Positions 1 through 11,900 of a DNA stretch of 64,000 nucleotides are shown piece by piece. This DNA is from Reticulitermes speratus (taxonomy: Eukaryota > Arthropoda > Insecta > Blattodea > Rhinotermitidae), in assembly GCA_021186555.1 (NCBI GenBank), contig JAJKFL010000004.1, forward strand, positions 20,550,406 through 20,614,405. The letters run 5' to 3'. The first letter of the stretch is position 1, and each line of letters opens with the position of its first letter. The notes below the pieces were generated by a model. That model was not told the origin of the DNA, made no database searches, and saw only the letters and a program-made list of their open reading frames with translations. The translations under genes and the position numbers were made by a program.

Positions 1-504
1 CTTGGGCTAGACACAGTCATGCGACAGAAAAGAAGATGTTACAAATAAAGTGACGGCGTTTTTTACAGATAACGGGAATTATCAGTGAGGCTCTGAATCT
101 TCCAAAGTCCGGAAGCAAACCGGGCTACCAATATACAACACATTAACTATACCCACGCTACTATAAGGCTGTATAACTTCTATAAGAAATGAGGAAGATA
201 AATCTAGACTCGTAGCAGCAGAGATTAATTTTGGGGGAAAACTGCAAAATACAGGCTGTTTGACCACAGAAGTAATTAAGATGTTTTAAAGAACTTAAAA
301 CATAACGAGTTTTGGAAGAAATCAACAGCTCTAAATGTAAATGGATACAGCATGTTAGCAGAGTTTACAGATCGACACTACCGCACGCTATTATGAAATA
401 TCAACCGGCAGGAAGGGGGAACACAGGACCCCATTAAAGAGATTTCTGGATTGTTACGTGTATTGAGACCGGAACGGACCATGAGGCCTGAGTCCTTTAA
501 AGGG
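1..504. other. unassigned sequence
   Basis: No coding similarity, repeat family or RNA gene is recognised. The stretch ends at a (TGG)n microsatellite. Confidence 0.4.
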
Positions 505-540
505 TGATGATGGTGGTGGTGGTGGTGGTGGTGGTGGTGT
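505..540. repeat. (TGG)n microsatellite
   Basis: Uninterrupted TGR/TGG trinucleotide run of about 36 bp. Confidence 0.9.
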
Positions 541-764
541 TAGTTTGGTTTTAAGGTAAAAAAACAAAGGCTACGCCATGAAATCGAATATCGGCATGTA
601 AACAAGTTACGACGTGTTTCCATCCTTGGCAGAAGATGGAAGTGAGCTGACAGATTCACAGTACCGCAGACTTTGCACCAGGAGTGTGAGGTTTCTCCGT
701 TTAACAACGGTTGATGAATGTATTAATATATTGGAAAGGATTTTGAAGTAATAGTGGCCTTTTT

Positions 765-875
765 TAAAGTATTATCCCATTATTTTCCTGCAGTTGGTGG
801 GGGCAAACCACGAAGGTCCTCGAGGTAGCTAGTCACGGGTCAGTAACCGAGCACAGGACCCCTCCATCCCGCGAA
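765..875 (-). mobile_element. SINE family G, decayed copy
   Basis: The + strand text from the ATTATCCCA block onward aligns, with many substitutions, to the minus-strand repeat at 62.3 kb (ATTATCCCACTGTTTGCCTG). Both lead toward a degenerate B-box region. The copy is old and its ends are uncertain. Confidence 0.4.
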
Positions 876-879
876 TACA

Positions 880-2300
880 AGCACATTGGTAGTTGCTGAA
901 TCCAGTAAATTACAGTGTTTTTTTTTAATATCAGTATTGAAGATGTTTTCAACCAGTAAAAAGATCTTGGACGCGTGTAATTGAAGTTAAAGTGAAAGTC
1001 AGTGCTTTATTTTCTTTCACTGTTCGATTAAGATCAGATTCGTGCTGAATTTGTAGACCTGACCGAACATTCGCGATGCGGATCGTTGAACAGCCCATGT
1101 AAGCAATATCTGCGTATTCATCAAAATTTCTCGATTTCTCTGTCAGTGAATAGCAATGGGCTACAGTAATCGCGTTGCACTTATGATAACCTTGCATGAA
1201 GCCTTCGTTACATATCGCATTGGCTACAGAGCGTGAAGCCTGACTTCACTGAAGTCACTGACCTAGGAAGCACGAACTCTAGCGCTGTTGACGATTTGTG
1301 CGTTCCTTTTGTTAATACTGATAAAAATGAACTGAATGTGCGCGAAGCAGATTGATAGTAGTGAGCCCGATGCTGCCAGTGCAATTCAGCGTTCAAGCCT
1401 TTCGTCTCGTACCTGAGACCAAAACGCGTACAACTGCAGCAACATTTTAATGTTACCTGTTTTAAGTGTGCGTCAGACTTGGTCTCCCGCCCGACAGATA
1501 AAATTACAGAATGAGGAGCTTCTTCGTCACTTGTAGTCTTCACTTAATCTTATTTGAGCAGTGCGCATGGGAGAGAGAAAATGTGCATGCGTAATTTCAG
1601 TCCAAAACTTTGGAGGGTAAAGGTCACTCGGAGACTTAAATTACAGCAATGTACTGACGGATACTATACAGTTGAATATAAACAAGCAGGGTGCGTTTTT
1701 TGGACAGGATTCATCTGGCTAAGGATATTATCCAATGGCCAATTTTTTGAACACTGTAATGAACCTTTGGACAGCATGAAAGACTGATGATGTTTTGGCC
1801 AGCTGAGTAACTGTCAGCTGTGGTAACCATGTAGTTAGTGGATAGGAAGCTGATTGTGGATCCTATTTTAAAGACCAAAAACCAGGACACTTAGCATTTA
1901 GTTGAGGGGGGGGGGGGTTAGAAGACAAAATTTTTTACTTCTCGCGCAATGAAAAGAACAGTAGTTTATTAATGTTACCATAATGAGACAGGTCGGACGA
2001 AAAAGTTATGACGTATACAAGAAATGATAAAATATGGGTAAGAATACTACTCAAACTCAGACACTCAGTTCTCGTACTGATTTATCTTTACATACCCGTT
2101 CCTTATCTTTCGCAGTCCGTGTTCAGACTCTGCAATCACTAATCTACGTATCTTCACCCCCTCTCTCTGTCTCTTCTGTTTCTTCTTGTTAGTGGTCTGT
2201 TGATGGCTGTCCTACACCTATAGACGTTTTATTCCACTATAGAGAAGTAAAAATGTTCGTACACATTTTCAGAAATGTATTTTTAGACTTGGAAAACCCC
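880..2300. other. unassigned sequence
   Basis: No gene or repeat family recognised. It contains a 12-G homopolymer at 1906-1917. Small open frames here have no recognisable domains. Confidence 0.4.
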
Positions 2301-2309
2301 GGGATATTT

Positions 2310-2339
2310 GGTGTCCCGGACACAATTTTGCGGGACACC
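2310..2339. repeat. perfect 9-bp inverted repeat hairpin
   Basis: GGTGTCCCG (2310-2318) and CGGGACACC (2331-2339) are perfect complements around a 12-nt loop. The flanks repeat GGGACA-like words. It could be the end of an unidentified DNA transposon; no partner end was seen. Confidence 0.5.
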
Positions 2340-2390
2340 AGGACAGAGCTCTTTGTAATCCATAAAAACAGGACAGATAGGATCCCCTAT

Positions 2391-2607
2391 ACTTGATGGT
2401 GGTGACTGGTCAGCTTCACGCCCCGGCCGCTTTACCGCTTTAGAAAGAGGCCTCGATAACCACTTAATATGAGTCTGGATCAGTCCCAGAGCCGATGTGA
2501 AGTCTTTGGAAAAGAATGAAATTCCCTGTCCTTGCGGGGAATAGAATGACGATACTCGGTCCTTCTGCTCGTGGCTTAGTGACTATACCGACGACGCTAT
2601 CCTGGCT
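2391..2607 (-). mobile_element. SINE family A, old copy
   Basis: Read on the minus strand it starts AGCCAGGATAGCGTCGTCGG, the tRNA-like head with A box, and ends with the GGCCGGGGCGTGAAGCTGAC core block. The B-box region is strongly decayed and the 3' tail is missing. It is the most diverged A copy in the window. Confidence 0.75.
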
Positions 2608-2639
2608 CCCCTACGCGTAGCTAGGACCTCCAGTTTTAT

Positions 2640-2860
2640 TTTTGCATTGGGCCCATAAATGTCTTAAACTGGCCCTGGCCGTGAAAATCTCAAGTTTCGC
2701 ATATCTGAGGGTTGTAAAGTAGATCTTAGAGGAGATTTCTTAGGTACAATAGAAACTAATGAGGAAGACACAAAGTCTTTTGGCATGTTGCGCCATGTCG
2801 ACTAGTAGATAGTCACTGGCGTTTCGGAGAAGCATATTGTCTTCATTTTCAGGACCAAGC
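2640..2860 (-). mobile_element. decayed retroelement coding fragment
   Basis: Minus-strand translation gives LGPENEDNMLLRNASDYLL and further on LRYAKLEIF. This resembles the insect repeat fragment usually seen as DPEDGG..FLRNVG..., common in predicted proteins of repeat-rich insects. The segment carries the CTGAAAAT-hairpin-GAAAC motif. Family membership rests on my recognition of the pattern. Confidence 0.45.
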
Positions 2861-2899
2861 AGTCCGTGAAATATGTGTTTGCTAATCAATATTTACTAA

Positions 2900-3530
2900 T
2901 CGACCATGGCTTAACATCCCGTGCAACCATCTAAGGTTAATTATTTTAACAGTTTGTCCTCAATGTCTAACTAGCCTCGTGGCATGGCTCGTTCTAACTC
3001 AAGGAATAGGCGTGGCGATTCTAGTTTATTAGTCCATTTAATAAAACATACATCCATACTTCATGATTAACCATTTATTAACGTATTCGTTTTCTTTACA
3101 ACAATTATATGACTTTAAAACGTGAAAATTTATGCACGAATTCACAACTATCTACATATCTGTGATCCATAAACCTTACATGTAAGAACCTTCTAGAAGG
3201 AAACAAACATGGCATCTCGCTACTTGGTAATATAACATAAAGACTCTATTAATTAATAATTTAAATAAATTCAAATTTATAATAAAAAATAAACGGTTTC
3301 ATAGTTAAATACAATAATTCATTAACATTTTGAACAAACTGTGGGCTGTAACACTCGTAAGACTTCAGTGTCCATCAACACCGCTGTGAGAGCGTAAACT
3401 CTCACTGCACAGTGAGGAATTATGTTACTTTCATTTGTCACTCCGCTCTGGATTAACATGTCTGTGTTACGTTTGGTGCTCGAGCGCCCTAAAACTGTTC
3501 GTGTAGAGGAGTCCATAATTCAGTTCTAGT
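2900..3530. other. AT-rich unassigned sequence
   Basis: Low-complexity A/T-rich DNA around 3050-3320. No gene or repeat family recognised. Confidence 0.4.
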
Positions 3531-3534
3531 ACGG

Positions 3535-3645
3535 CAAAGAAATTAGATGGACGAAATGAAGACGGATGAAATGGATGGGTCATGTAGCACGCTTGGTAGA
3601 GACGAGAAATGCTTTCAACGTTTTAAGAGTAAATACAACTTAAAA
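3535..3645 (+). mobile_element. LINE family L1 3'-coding fragment
   Basis: Translation contains MKWMGHVARLVETRNAF, the characteristic C-terminal segment (usually GHVAR.GETRNAYRVL) of a non-LTR retrotransposon protein whose other 3' fragments occur in this window at 13.1, 36.4, 38.6, 41.8, 46.1 and 55.6 kb. Only about 110 bp is left here. Confidence 0.65.
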
Positions 3646-3649
3646 CAGT

Positions 3650-5080
3650 TGGATATTAAGACGAAAGGCATGAAGACGTGACAATATAAACAATTCTGTT
3701 GTTTTTTTATGACGATGAACCCTTAAGCATATTTCCTTTCGTTCGTACAAGATTTTGCCCTTTGAAGCGTCCTGTGAAGTTCGAAACAATGCTTATTATA
3801 ATGCCTAAGAACGTGAACTTGATGTACTTGGATCCCCTGTGAATCTACTGCAATTTCTAATGAAGCTGTTTGCCCTACAGGACATCCTGGTAATGATATT
3901 CATAGTTCCGAAAGTCAGCAACAGATGGCTGCATCTTCATTAAGCAAGTTTTAAACGCTAAGAAAATATTCCGTTCGTCCCTTGTTTGGATTTTCTTTTA
4001 GCCTTCTGAGAACAACGGTGAATCTGTTTCCTCATTGATGTATATTTAGACTTTGAATAAGCAGCCTGACATGATTGTAATAATGCATAAGCAAGATATA
4101 TTATAAAAACGAAACTGTTTCATACACGTGGTCCTCGTTATCCGTGGTCAATTGAGACCCGAAAAAAAAAACCCGCTTACAGCGAATTGTTGTTAGGCGC
4201 GGCATTTCCCCAAAATAAATCATGTAAATGTGGGTTAATGACGACCGGGTTGGTTTATACAGCGCTTTCTACAAATAAATTGTGCGCCGAGCTTATATCA
4301 TGAGCAGGAGAGAGGAAAAAAATGACGAATATACGCGAGATTGACGACTTTTTCTGTTGGACAGTTCGTGGTCCACACATGTGATAGCCGGGAGTGCGGG
4401 CAATTTGTACTTATAGTTACTGAAAAATTTGGTCGTGTGTTTGCGGGGAAGCGGATGTTGGGAACTCGGATAACAGGGACTTCCGTGCTCTAGTGTGCGC
4501 CACATTTTTCCGTCCCAGCAGAAGTTTTAGAGTGTGCATTATTCTGTTTAGGCGTTTCAGTAAAGCATCGCTGGCCAATCTGGAGTCGGTTGGTTGGTTG
4601 GGTGTGTTTGCCAGCAACGCATTATTTCTCATGGAGTCTGACCGTTCGGATTTATACGTCCGCTCTGAATTAACAGCTCTTTGTTAACTTCTGTATTGTA
4701 AAGCCTTTAGTAAACTTTAAATAGAATAGTCATTAATTCATTTCCAATACAGCAGATAACAACGATTCTTTTCGTGTCCACCTATAAAGAAATGCTTTTA
4801 TTCTTCTAAATATTTCCATTTACATTAAATAAACATGAAGTACACAACAAACATTAAAATGCAGTATGTGAATTCAGCGCTTTTCTTCCATACATTTACT
4901 TACCATTACAAATGTACCACATGTATTCAATAATTTTTCTTTTCTTGTAATATAACCCCGTAGCCTCTAATAAGGTCTCTGCCTTTCTGACTTCATTTTC
5001 CCATTTTCGTCGGATTTTAATTGTGTAGTTTCCCATACGTTGCATCTGTGTTACGTTTGTACAGTTTAATTCTTTCTTGT
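3650..5080. other. unassigned sequence with a Tigger-like end
   Basis: At 4125-4165 the text GTGGTCCTCGTTATCCGTGG resembles a pogo/Tigger terminal repeat, but no opposite terminus was found. The rest shows nothing recognisable. Confidence 0.3.
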
Positions 5081-5094
5081 AGGTCACATTCTGA
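5081..5094. repeat. target-site duplication, left (SINE B)
   Basis: AGGTCACATTCTGA is repeated exactly at 5502-5515, bracketing the SINE B insertion. Confidence 0.9.
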
Positions 5095-5501
5095 GCCGAT
5101 CCCAGTGGCCGTGCGGTCTAAGGCGTGGGCCTAAGGCCGCTCGCTTACTAGGATCGTGGGTTCGAATCCCACCGGGGGCATGGATGTTTGTGTTGTGTTA
5201 GTTGTAAGGACGGTAGCATGGAACGTAAAGTGACATGAAGGACGAAAGGATTTAAACAGTACAAAAATGGATCAAAAGGGAAAAAACCCCGGACAGGCAA
5301 AAAAAAAAAAATCCCACCGGGGGCATGGATGTCTGTCTCTTGTGAGTGTTGTGTGTTGTCAGGTAGAGGTCTCTGCGACGAGCTGGTCCCTCGTCCAGAG
5401 GAGTCCTACCGACTGTGATGTGTCTAATGTGTATGATTATGAAACCTCGAAATGAGGAGGCCTAGGCACCCGAAAAGGGGCTGTTGAGCCATAGGGAAAA
5501 A
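5095..5501 (+). mobile_element. SINE family B with nested insertion
   Basis: tRNA-derived SINE. Its head resembles a class II (Leu/Ser-type) tRNA: A box in GTGGCCGTGCGGTCTAAGGC, long variable-arm-like segment, B box GGTTCGAATCC. The body runs through GGGGGCATGGATGTCTGTCT to an A-rich tail after the GAGCCAT block. Exact 14-bp duplications flank it at 5081-5094 and 5502-5515. The body is interrupted at 5188-5310 by a second insertion; removing that leaves about the length of the other B copies (about 260 bp). Confidence 0.93.
5188..5310 (+). mobile_element. A-tailed retroposed insert inside SINE B
   Basis: A 123-bp sequence ends in a run of 12 A residues. It is flanked by a 22-bp exact repeat of SINE B (5166-5187 and 5311-5332), the signature of LINE-type target-primed insertion. 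The insert has no tRNA-like boxes that I can see and matches nothing else in the window. It could be a piece of a host transcript or a short unknown retroposon. Confidence 0.85.
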
Positions 5502-5515
5502 AGGTCACATTCTGA

Positions 5516-6440
5516 TTCATATTCAACTATTCACCACGTACAAACCTTCTCTTTACGTCCTTGTTTCTTGACATTTTAATAATGTATGTTTAGCATCTTC
5601 ATCCCCAAAACACAGGGCGCATCCTCCTCTCTTGAATCTTCTCTTAATACGGCTTATCTTCCAAATACCTGCTTTCAGCCGCATTATCCCACTTCTCTCC
5701 TCTCTTTTGCTTCTCAAATAGAGCCATTTTTTTTTTCAGAAAAAGAGCAGTAGAGATAATGATCAACAAATATTAAAGAGGACTGATATATGTATAAGCA
5801 ACCTTCCTGCAACGCTTCTCTTTAGCCAGCGTTGTTTTAAGAAATGTGATGATATCATCAAGATGCCAATAAAAGTGTTGTAATGTTTTCCCTTCACAGC
5901 TATAAACCCTATCGTCACTTCCGTTTTTGTCTTTGTTTTAAGTGCTTATGGTGAAATCTTGATGAAGTAACGATTTGTAACGTGTGAATAACTTACGTGG
6001 CATAATCCACACACTTTTCCCCCCCTCATATAATATTTGTGTCCTTGAATGAAGGTGTCCACGAAAACGCAGTGCTAGTAACGAATTCATGGCCTCATCT
6101 GGTTCCGGTCCATGATTATACGGCTTCATAGAAACGTGACGGTTTAAGTCATTTATTACCACCACACTCTGGGTCTTATTCTGGAGGTGCGCGATTCAGA
6201 TCCTGGGTTTATAAAGTTCCAAAATTCCTAAATATTCGTATGCCTGTGATTCCGCTACTATCTGTCTCCTCCCCCAACAAAGTGCACTGTACCAACGCCT
6301 TATAGTTTCTCATTTCAAAAGAATTTTCGTGCTTTTCACCTATTAAATAAATATCTTGGAGTGGAACCCAAAACTACCAATACCAAAGCCCGCGTTGGAC
6401 ACGACACTAATTTACATTGTCACAAGTTATTTTCTCAGTG
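5516..6440. other. unassigned sequence
   Basis: No coding similarity or repeat family recognised. Confidence 0.4.
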
Positions 6441-6442
6441 AT

Positions 6443-6722
6443 GTAAAGTAAAATTCACGCTATAACATGCCATGAAGGAACACTGCGGGGGTATAGATAT
6501 GCCTCTAGCCTTTCTTTAACCTCGGCGTTAGATAAGGATGGCCATTACCACACCCAGTCGCTTTACCACTGGGAAAGATCCCCGGTACTCATCGTACAGG
6601 AGGCTAGGTGGGCACCGGGGGCGGTCCGGACGGGTGGGGAAAATCCCGCCCCCACAGGGGTTTGAACCCCGAACCGTCCAGCCCGTAACGAGTCGCTATA
6701 CTGACTACGCCATCCCGGCCGC
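6443..6722 (-). mobile_element. SINE family A, full length
   Basis: On the minus strand it starts GGCGGCCGGGATGGCGTAGT, has a B box (GGTTCAAACCCC), the central GGTACC..GGTAAAGCG domain, and the 3' part ending in a short (TTTAC)-type tail (the GTAAAGTAAA at its left end on +). It is slightly diverged from the younger copies at 27.7 and 43.1 kb. Confidence 0.9.
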
Positions 6723-7783
6723 CATTTTTCCAGTACGAATCTTAATGTTAACTCTTCTCGATCTTGGCTGTTTCTAAGCAGTTTTCTTTGCAATATTTTT
6801 GTATGTACCTATATGACCAGTTCGTTGTATCCTCTGTGGTTTTGTTACTGTAAGAACTGTAGACGAACCGTGGAAGTTGCGCAGTTCCCTGCTCTGATGT
6901 GCCGCTGCTAAATGGAAGTTTTTTTTTCTGCTGTGAGCGAGACATGTAGACGATCCGTGCGGACTTGTCTGCACTTTTTAATCAGAATACAAACTACACT
7001 TAGCGCCATCTAATAACTTTGCTAAGGAGATGTGCACCACCAGTCACTGTAATGCGTACGTTTGCAAATTATCGTTAAATAAAGATTTTGGTGTTCACAT
7101 TGCTATCGGCCAAGGATGGACAGTTCTGTGGCCAAATCGTTGTTGGGATTTTCAAAACATGACATAAACTACACTTAATTAGTTTACTCTGGAATATGCT
7201 AGGCGCCATGGCGACCTGGCGCCCATGATTTGTCGAGCCTTACCCTAATAACATGTTTGAGTGACAACCCCAACGTGATGTACTCGTACAACTAGTTAAC
7301 TGCTTGGGGTTGTCCTGGTGTTTCCACAGTAGCTGATAATTAAGCGCTGGTCAATAAATTTTGTTGTTTCATGCAATCAGAATGTTCTGTACCGTGTTTA
7401 CAGAAGGTCGTCAGGAGGTCTTGGCCCGAGCCAATTGAATCCAGTTTGTACTTCATACCTTGTTTCTCTCAGATCAAATTTGTCGAACGCCACTCTTCAG
7501 AGACAGCACATCTGCTTCGTCCTTGCGAGATCCCAAATTTGATTTTCTGGGCCGATGAAAAGTAGCCTTAAAGATACATTGTTGTGGTGTTATCCGTCCC
7601 TTCATATGAATATTGGGCTAGTTCTTTAAAATACCCAGTGACCGGTTCCTTTCTTATCCTTACCAGCATCACCCATGACCATTGTCTCACTTATCGCTAT
7701 ACAGCCAGGCAGCTGGGAAAACCAGAACGAAATGTTTCTGTTGTAATGTCTTGCAACTTTGTATGTAATATCAACATAAAGTA
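6723..7783. other. unassigned sequence
   Basis: No gene or repeat family recognised. Scattered short open frames lack domains. Confidence 0.4.
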
Positions 7784-8056
7784 GGCCGTGCCATGGCTCA
7801 GGCGGTTAGTCGCGGGCCTCTCGCCACGGAGGCCCGGGGTTCGGTCCCAGGTCAAGTCCATGTGAGATTTGTGGTGGACAAAGTGGCACTGGGACAGGTT
7901 TTTCTCCGAGTTGTCGGTTTTCCCCTGTCGATTTAATTCCACTGGTGCTCCATTAATTGTAAAAAATTGGTAAAAAACTGCTCATTCTAATCATCTTCAT
8001 TGGGGTTGCACAAAAAGTCTTAAGGCTGTGGTGCGAGGGCCCTTCATTAAAAAAAC
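7784..8056 (+). mobile_element. SINE family C, full length
   Basis: tRNA-like head GTGCCATGGCTCAGGCGGTT, then a B box (GGGGTTCGGTCCC). The body has TTTGTGGTGGACAAAGTGGC and CCGAGTTGTCGGTTTTCCCC, and the tail AAGGCTGTGGTGCGAGGGCC ends in A7. A weak TAAAGTA repeat flanks it. Confidence 0.92.
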
Positions 8057-8574
8057 CCTTAAAGTATGTGTTATTGAAAAGGTCTTCCAACTCTTCCAAA
8101 TTGAAAATCTTTTTCCTCAACTTTCTCCTGCGGACTTGCTTTTTAACGTTTCGAGAGCCATAATGTTTGATGGAGAAAATACCTTTTTTGTGTACCGAAT
8201 CCTATTTCTGGTTTAAGGATTGTCATATCTCTACTTTTTTGTTCAACTGAATAGACAATAAATCCATATCATACAGCATTTCTCGGTTCCAAGAAGGAAC
8301 TTTCTTCATTAATAATTGTTTATTTCCTTGTAGAACGGTTCTTTTTTTTTATACAAGCCTGTTTCTAATTCTATCTCGTAGTTTGTACAATAGATGCACT
8401 TAAGTATACCCTATCGGTGCGTCATTGGAAGTCTACGCTAAACAAAGCTTAATTGAAAGTATGATTACGCCTATGCATGCTAACAAAGGCAAACATGAAG
8501 AATTAATGAAAGGCCATTATCCTTGAACTTCGACGAACATAACTTTGAAATTGTAATTTTATATTTAATTCAGA

Positions 8575-8714
8575 CAGGAACAAACGTAATCACGCCATTT
8601 GACGTTCTCACGGCGGTTATTGAGGATTCAAGTCTTGTGGAATATGACGCCGTGTTGACTGGTAAATATATACCGCTGTTTGGAAGGCACTACGGTCCCT
8701 CGAAACGTCGGTAA
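8575..8714 (+). mobile_element. retroelement-derived coding fragment
   Basis: An open frame (63 codons, 8523-8714) contains FDVLTAVIEDSSLVEYDAV and ends FGRHYGPSKRR. This resembles the F.VLTAV....LLEYDAVLTGKY fragment that recurs as an interspersed repeat in insect gene models. It ends in CGAAACGTCGG, similar to the GAAAC end of the hairpin motif seen elsewhere in the window. I cannot name the family. Confidence 0.45.
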
Positions 8715-8715
8715 C

Positions 8716-10970
8716 TATGTGTCAGTCGATGAGGTGTAAAAACCAGGAAGGCGTGAATTTTTCATTATCTCATCACTTCGTTTTAATTGAAACTAATGTT
8801 ACGTTTCTAACTAAATTCTACTTCCACAGTTCAGCAGTGTAATAAAAGAGATGGTTCATTGTACGTTAAATTAAATCTTAGAGACATGATTGTGATTAAA
8901 CCATGTGGTCAGAAAATGTGACCACACAAAGAACATAAATTGGGAACAAAGTTGATAAGGTTTAACAAAAATGTTGAAATGCTGTCATATTTCTTACGAT
9001 TCAGAAAGCTGTAAGCCTTGAATACATTGGTTTTAAATCTGTCGGCATTTTTAAGGTGTTATGGCCACTTTAAATTGCTTCCTATTGTGTGTAGTTTTGT
9101 ATGCTTCGATTTCTTGAGTCTCTCCAGACGTGTGCTGGACCAGTAGTCTACCTTAAGACAGCTCAGGGAACTTCCTTCAACTTGCTTACGTTTCATCTCG
9201 CTTATTTTTCCTTCCATTCATGCCATAACCTAACTACTCGTAGAATTGGTCTCGTCATATGACGCAATAACGGCATCTTATTATACTTAAACTATGCCGT
9301 AATGACTCACTGATTTTCACAGGTTATATTTCAGTTGATCCTTTCATATGTATTAGGGACATTATGAAATAACAATTTCACTGAATATTCACGCCATTCA
9401 TTTGAAATTTCTTAAGGTGATAGGTGATGTCCACAAAGTACTTCATTGCAGTGTCGAACCAAACATTGATACCTCTTTAACTGTTCCATTACAATGCCGA
9501 CCGAAGTATAGTTGCCTGTTTACTGCTTCATAACGACAGTAATTACTGCCATCTGGCTGAAGCGTAATCAACTACAAGAATAAACCGGGTGTAACGCACA
9601 TATGACGGGTATTGTACGTGTATGGAAGGTTATAACCTCGCATGGCGTTACGGTGTGTTAAGATTATGAACTGTGAATTGGGAATATGTGGAAGTCTGCG
9701 GTCTTGGCATCCAATTTTCTCTTTTGGATAGACTGAGGACAATCAGGAAAACCCCTGAGTGAGACTGGCCTGGTACAGGGACGAGATGCAAACCCGGATT
9801 TATTCAGTGCAATTCGCAATGTCACGTATTAGTGTTACGTCCATGTGTTACATATTGTTACCTTTATGACAGAATACTTTTGTTACTCTGAGGATAGAGG
9901 CAGCAGTTTCCATACAAACTAGCTAATTTCTACCAGACCACACCGCTTTACATTCCTGAACCCAGAATTGTTTTCTGAATTGTGTGAATGTACTTTAGTT
10001 GCATAATCTGCCTTTATTCCCTTACTTTTGTCGACTCTGTACTGTGACATTATGCTGTAAAGGAAAGGAACTGCGTGCATGTCACGGGCGGAGAAAGCGG
10101 GCTTGTTTTTTGTTGGTAAGGTAAAAGCAGGAACGCGTTAACGTACAGACTGAACAGGAAATGTTAAATCGCTGTACCTGTGCCAGGTCTTTTAAGGACT
10201 GATTGTCGTTGTTAATATACAGTAATTATAGACAACTGTTCAGCATTTTAAATAGTAGGAGAAAAGAGGACATGGAAACCAGTCTTGCAGAAACGTTGAC
10301 TTTCACTTTCTTTGTCTATGTAAATGATTTCGTGAAGTTATTGCTTTTATTTATAATACAGAACAGCGGACTGCTGTACAGCACTGATAAATAGCTGTTT
10401 GGTATTTTTGTGGTTTTTTATTTCATTTTTTGTCTTGTTGCATTGTAATTATGTGAGAGATATCAGAAGCGGTTTGGTAAATGTGTTAGTGAAAGTTGAA
10501 TCAGAAAGTGTAAGTTTGCAAGTAAAGTGAAGTTCAATAACGGGTCCGTGTATAAAAATCCCTTTCAGCGGTGATCCAGATGCTGTCAGGGTCATCGGTG
10601 ACCCTAAATCCGTCCAAATGGGTGTATGAAATTCTCCCCTCTCATGCTGGTATTAGAGCATACCGGTATGTCACGGCAATGTAGACTGTTCCTTTGTACA
10701 ACGTCCCCAGTTCTAAGGATACATACAGGCCGTTACTTCAGTTGTCATGGGTACGATGTTTGAATTCTTTTAATCCAGATCTAACTTCGCAACCATGGTG
10801 ATGGATAGAGTCCAAAATGACCTTCTTAATTAGTAAGGGTCTACACTTTGCAAGTGTTGTACCCTGTTCACCCATTTCACAGTGTACAGAGAGCGTCTCT
10901 CGAAGAAATACACAAATGAAGTATTAAAATGAAATAAATTCACTTTCGTTTTTAAGCGCTTTTTTCACGA
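8716..10970. other. unassigned sequence
   Basis: About 2.2 kb without recognisable coding or repeat content. Confidence 0.4.
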
Positions 10971-10983
10971 GGGGGGGGGGGGG
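10971..10983. repeat. (G)13 homopolymer
   Basis: Run of 13 G residues following CACGA. Confidence 0.95.
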
Positions 10984-11287
10984 AAGGAACACTTTATGTG
11001 GAGACTATGTCCATCTGACCATCTGTGAACTAGTATTAGCGGCTAAACCTTCATGACGTGGATGGTCGTTCACTGTGCTATTTATATCACCGCTCACCGA
11101 CCTGGATCATAATTCACTACACGTATCTTCTATATACATCATCTACAGCAATATACTCCATGTACAACAACCTACCTATCTATACGACACTCTTTTAACC
11201 GTGAATTTAACAAAAATAATATGATTTTTTAACTGTGGATTGATTCCGACACATGATAATTGTAATTGTAATTCTTGTTCTTAACAC

Positions 11288-11400
11288 CCTGAAGATGGTC
11301 ACATGAGTGGCCGAAACATGTCGGTGTTTACTATGCAATAAAATTAAATTCATAAACTCAAGTGCATTTGTTGGTCTTTTTAAAAATTTTGGCATTGGTG
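11288..11400 (+). repeat. retroelement 3'-end module with hairpin motif
   Basis: CCTGAAGAT is followed by a 6-bp stem (GGTCAC 11297-11302, GTGGCC 11307-11312), then GAAACATGTCGG, an A/T-rich stretch with AATAAAA and GTGCATTTGTTGGTC. The last block recurs after the same hairpin at 34.1 kb (minus) and 34.4 kb (plus), so this is one dispersed family end, possibly Penelope-like. Confidence 0.55.
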
Positions 11401-11404
11401 TCTT

Positions 11405-11900
11405 TACGAAAAGTTGTCGGGCAAGCGTGAGTTTCGCGAAAATCGGCTCAGTGACTGTAATGAGTTATACTTAAGGACGTAAATGAATTTATACCGTGTT
11501 TTTCGTATTTCTTGACAGATATGTGTAAAATTTGGTATACGAATATAAGACTTTTCACGTGATGTCACTGAGCAGTTGTGAGTTCATGAAAATCGGTGCC
11601 GTCAAAGCTGTGCTAGACTGATGGTCTAAATGAAATGTTGTCCATATTTTATACATTTTTCTCTTTTGAATACAATTTGGTACTGGAGATGTTCACAAAA
11701 AGTTACTGTTTTATTGTGAGTTTCGTGAAAATGGGCCGAGGGAAGCTGTAGTTTATTTAATGGCGTAAATAACTTTCTACTCGTACTTTTCACTTATACT
11801 TGTCCGATTTCGATGAAAATCGGTTTAAGAGAGCTGCACATAATGCTGTTGAGCATTTATGGGTTTCGTAAAAACCGGCGGAGTTAAGGTCGTACTTACC
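11405..11900 (+). repeat. degenerate tandem repeat, period about 140 bp
   Basis: Four similar blocks, each with GTGAGTTTCGTGAAAATSGG-like text, begin near 11427, 11577, 11719 and 11858 (spacings about 150, 142 and 139). Each is preceded by a TTTGGTAT/GATTTCGATGAAAA segment and followed by a GTAAATGAAATT-like segment. Related single units occur near 43.5 and 57.8 kb. Confidence 0.6.

Noticed and set aside
1208-1543. 111-codon minus-strand frame
   Set aside because: No recognisable motif or repeat; length is within what chance open frames reach in this much sequence.
5095-5180. Possible genuine tRNA genes at SINE B, A, C and D heads
   Set aside because: Each is followed by the SINE body and poly(A) or TTTAC tail and occurs in several copies with target duplications. 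No proper acceptor-stem closure or Pol III terminator follows the B box.
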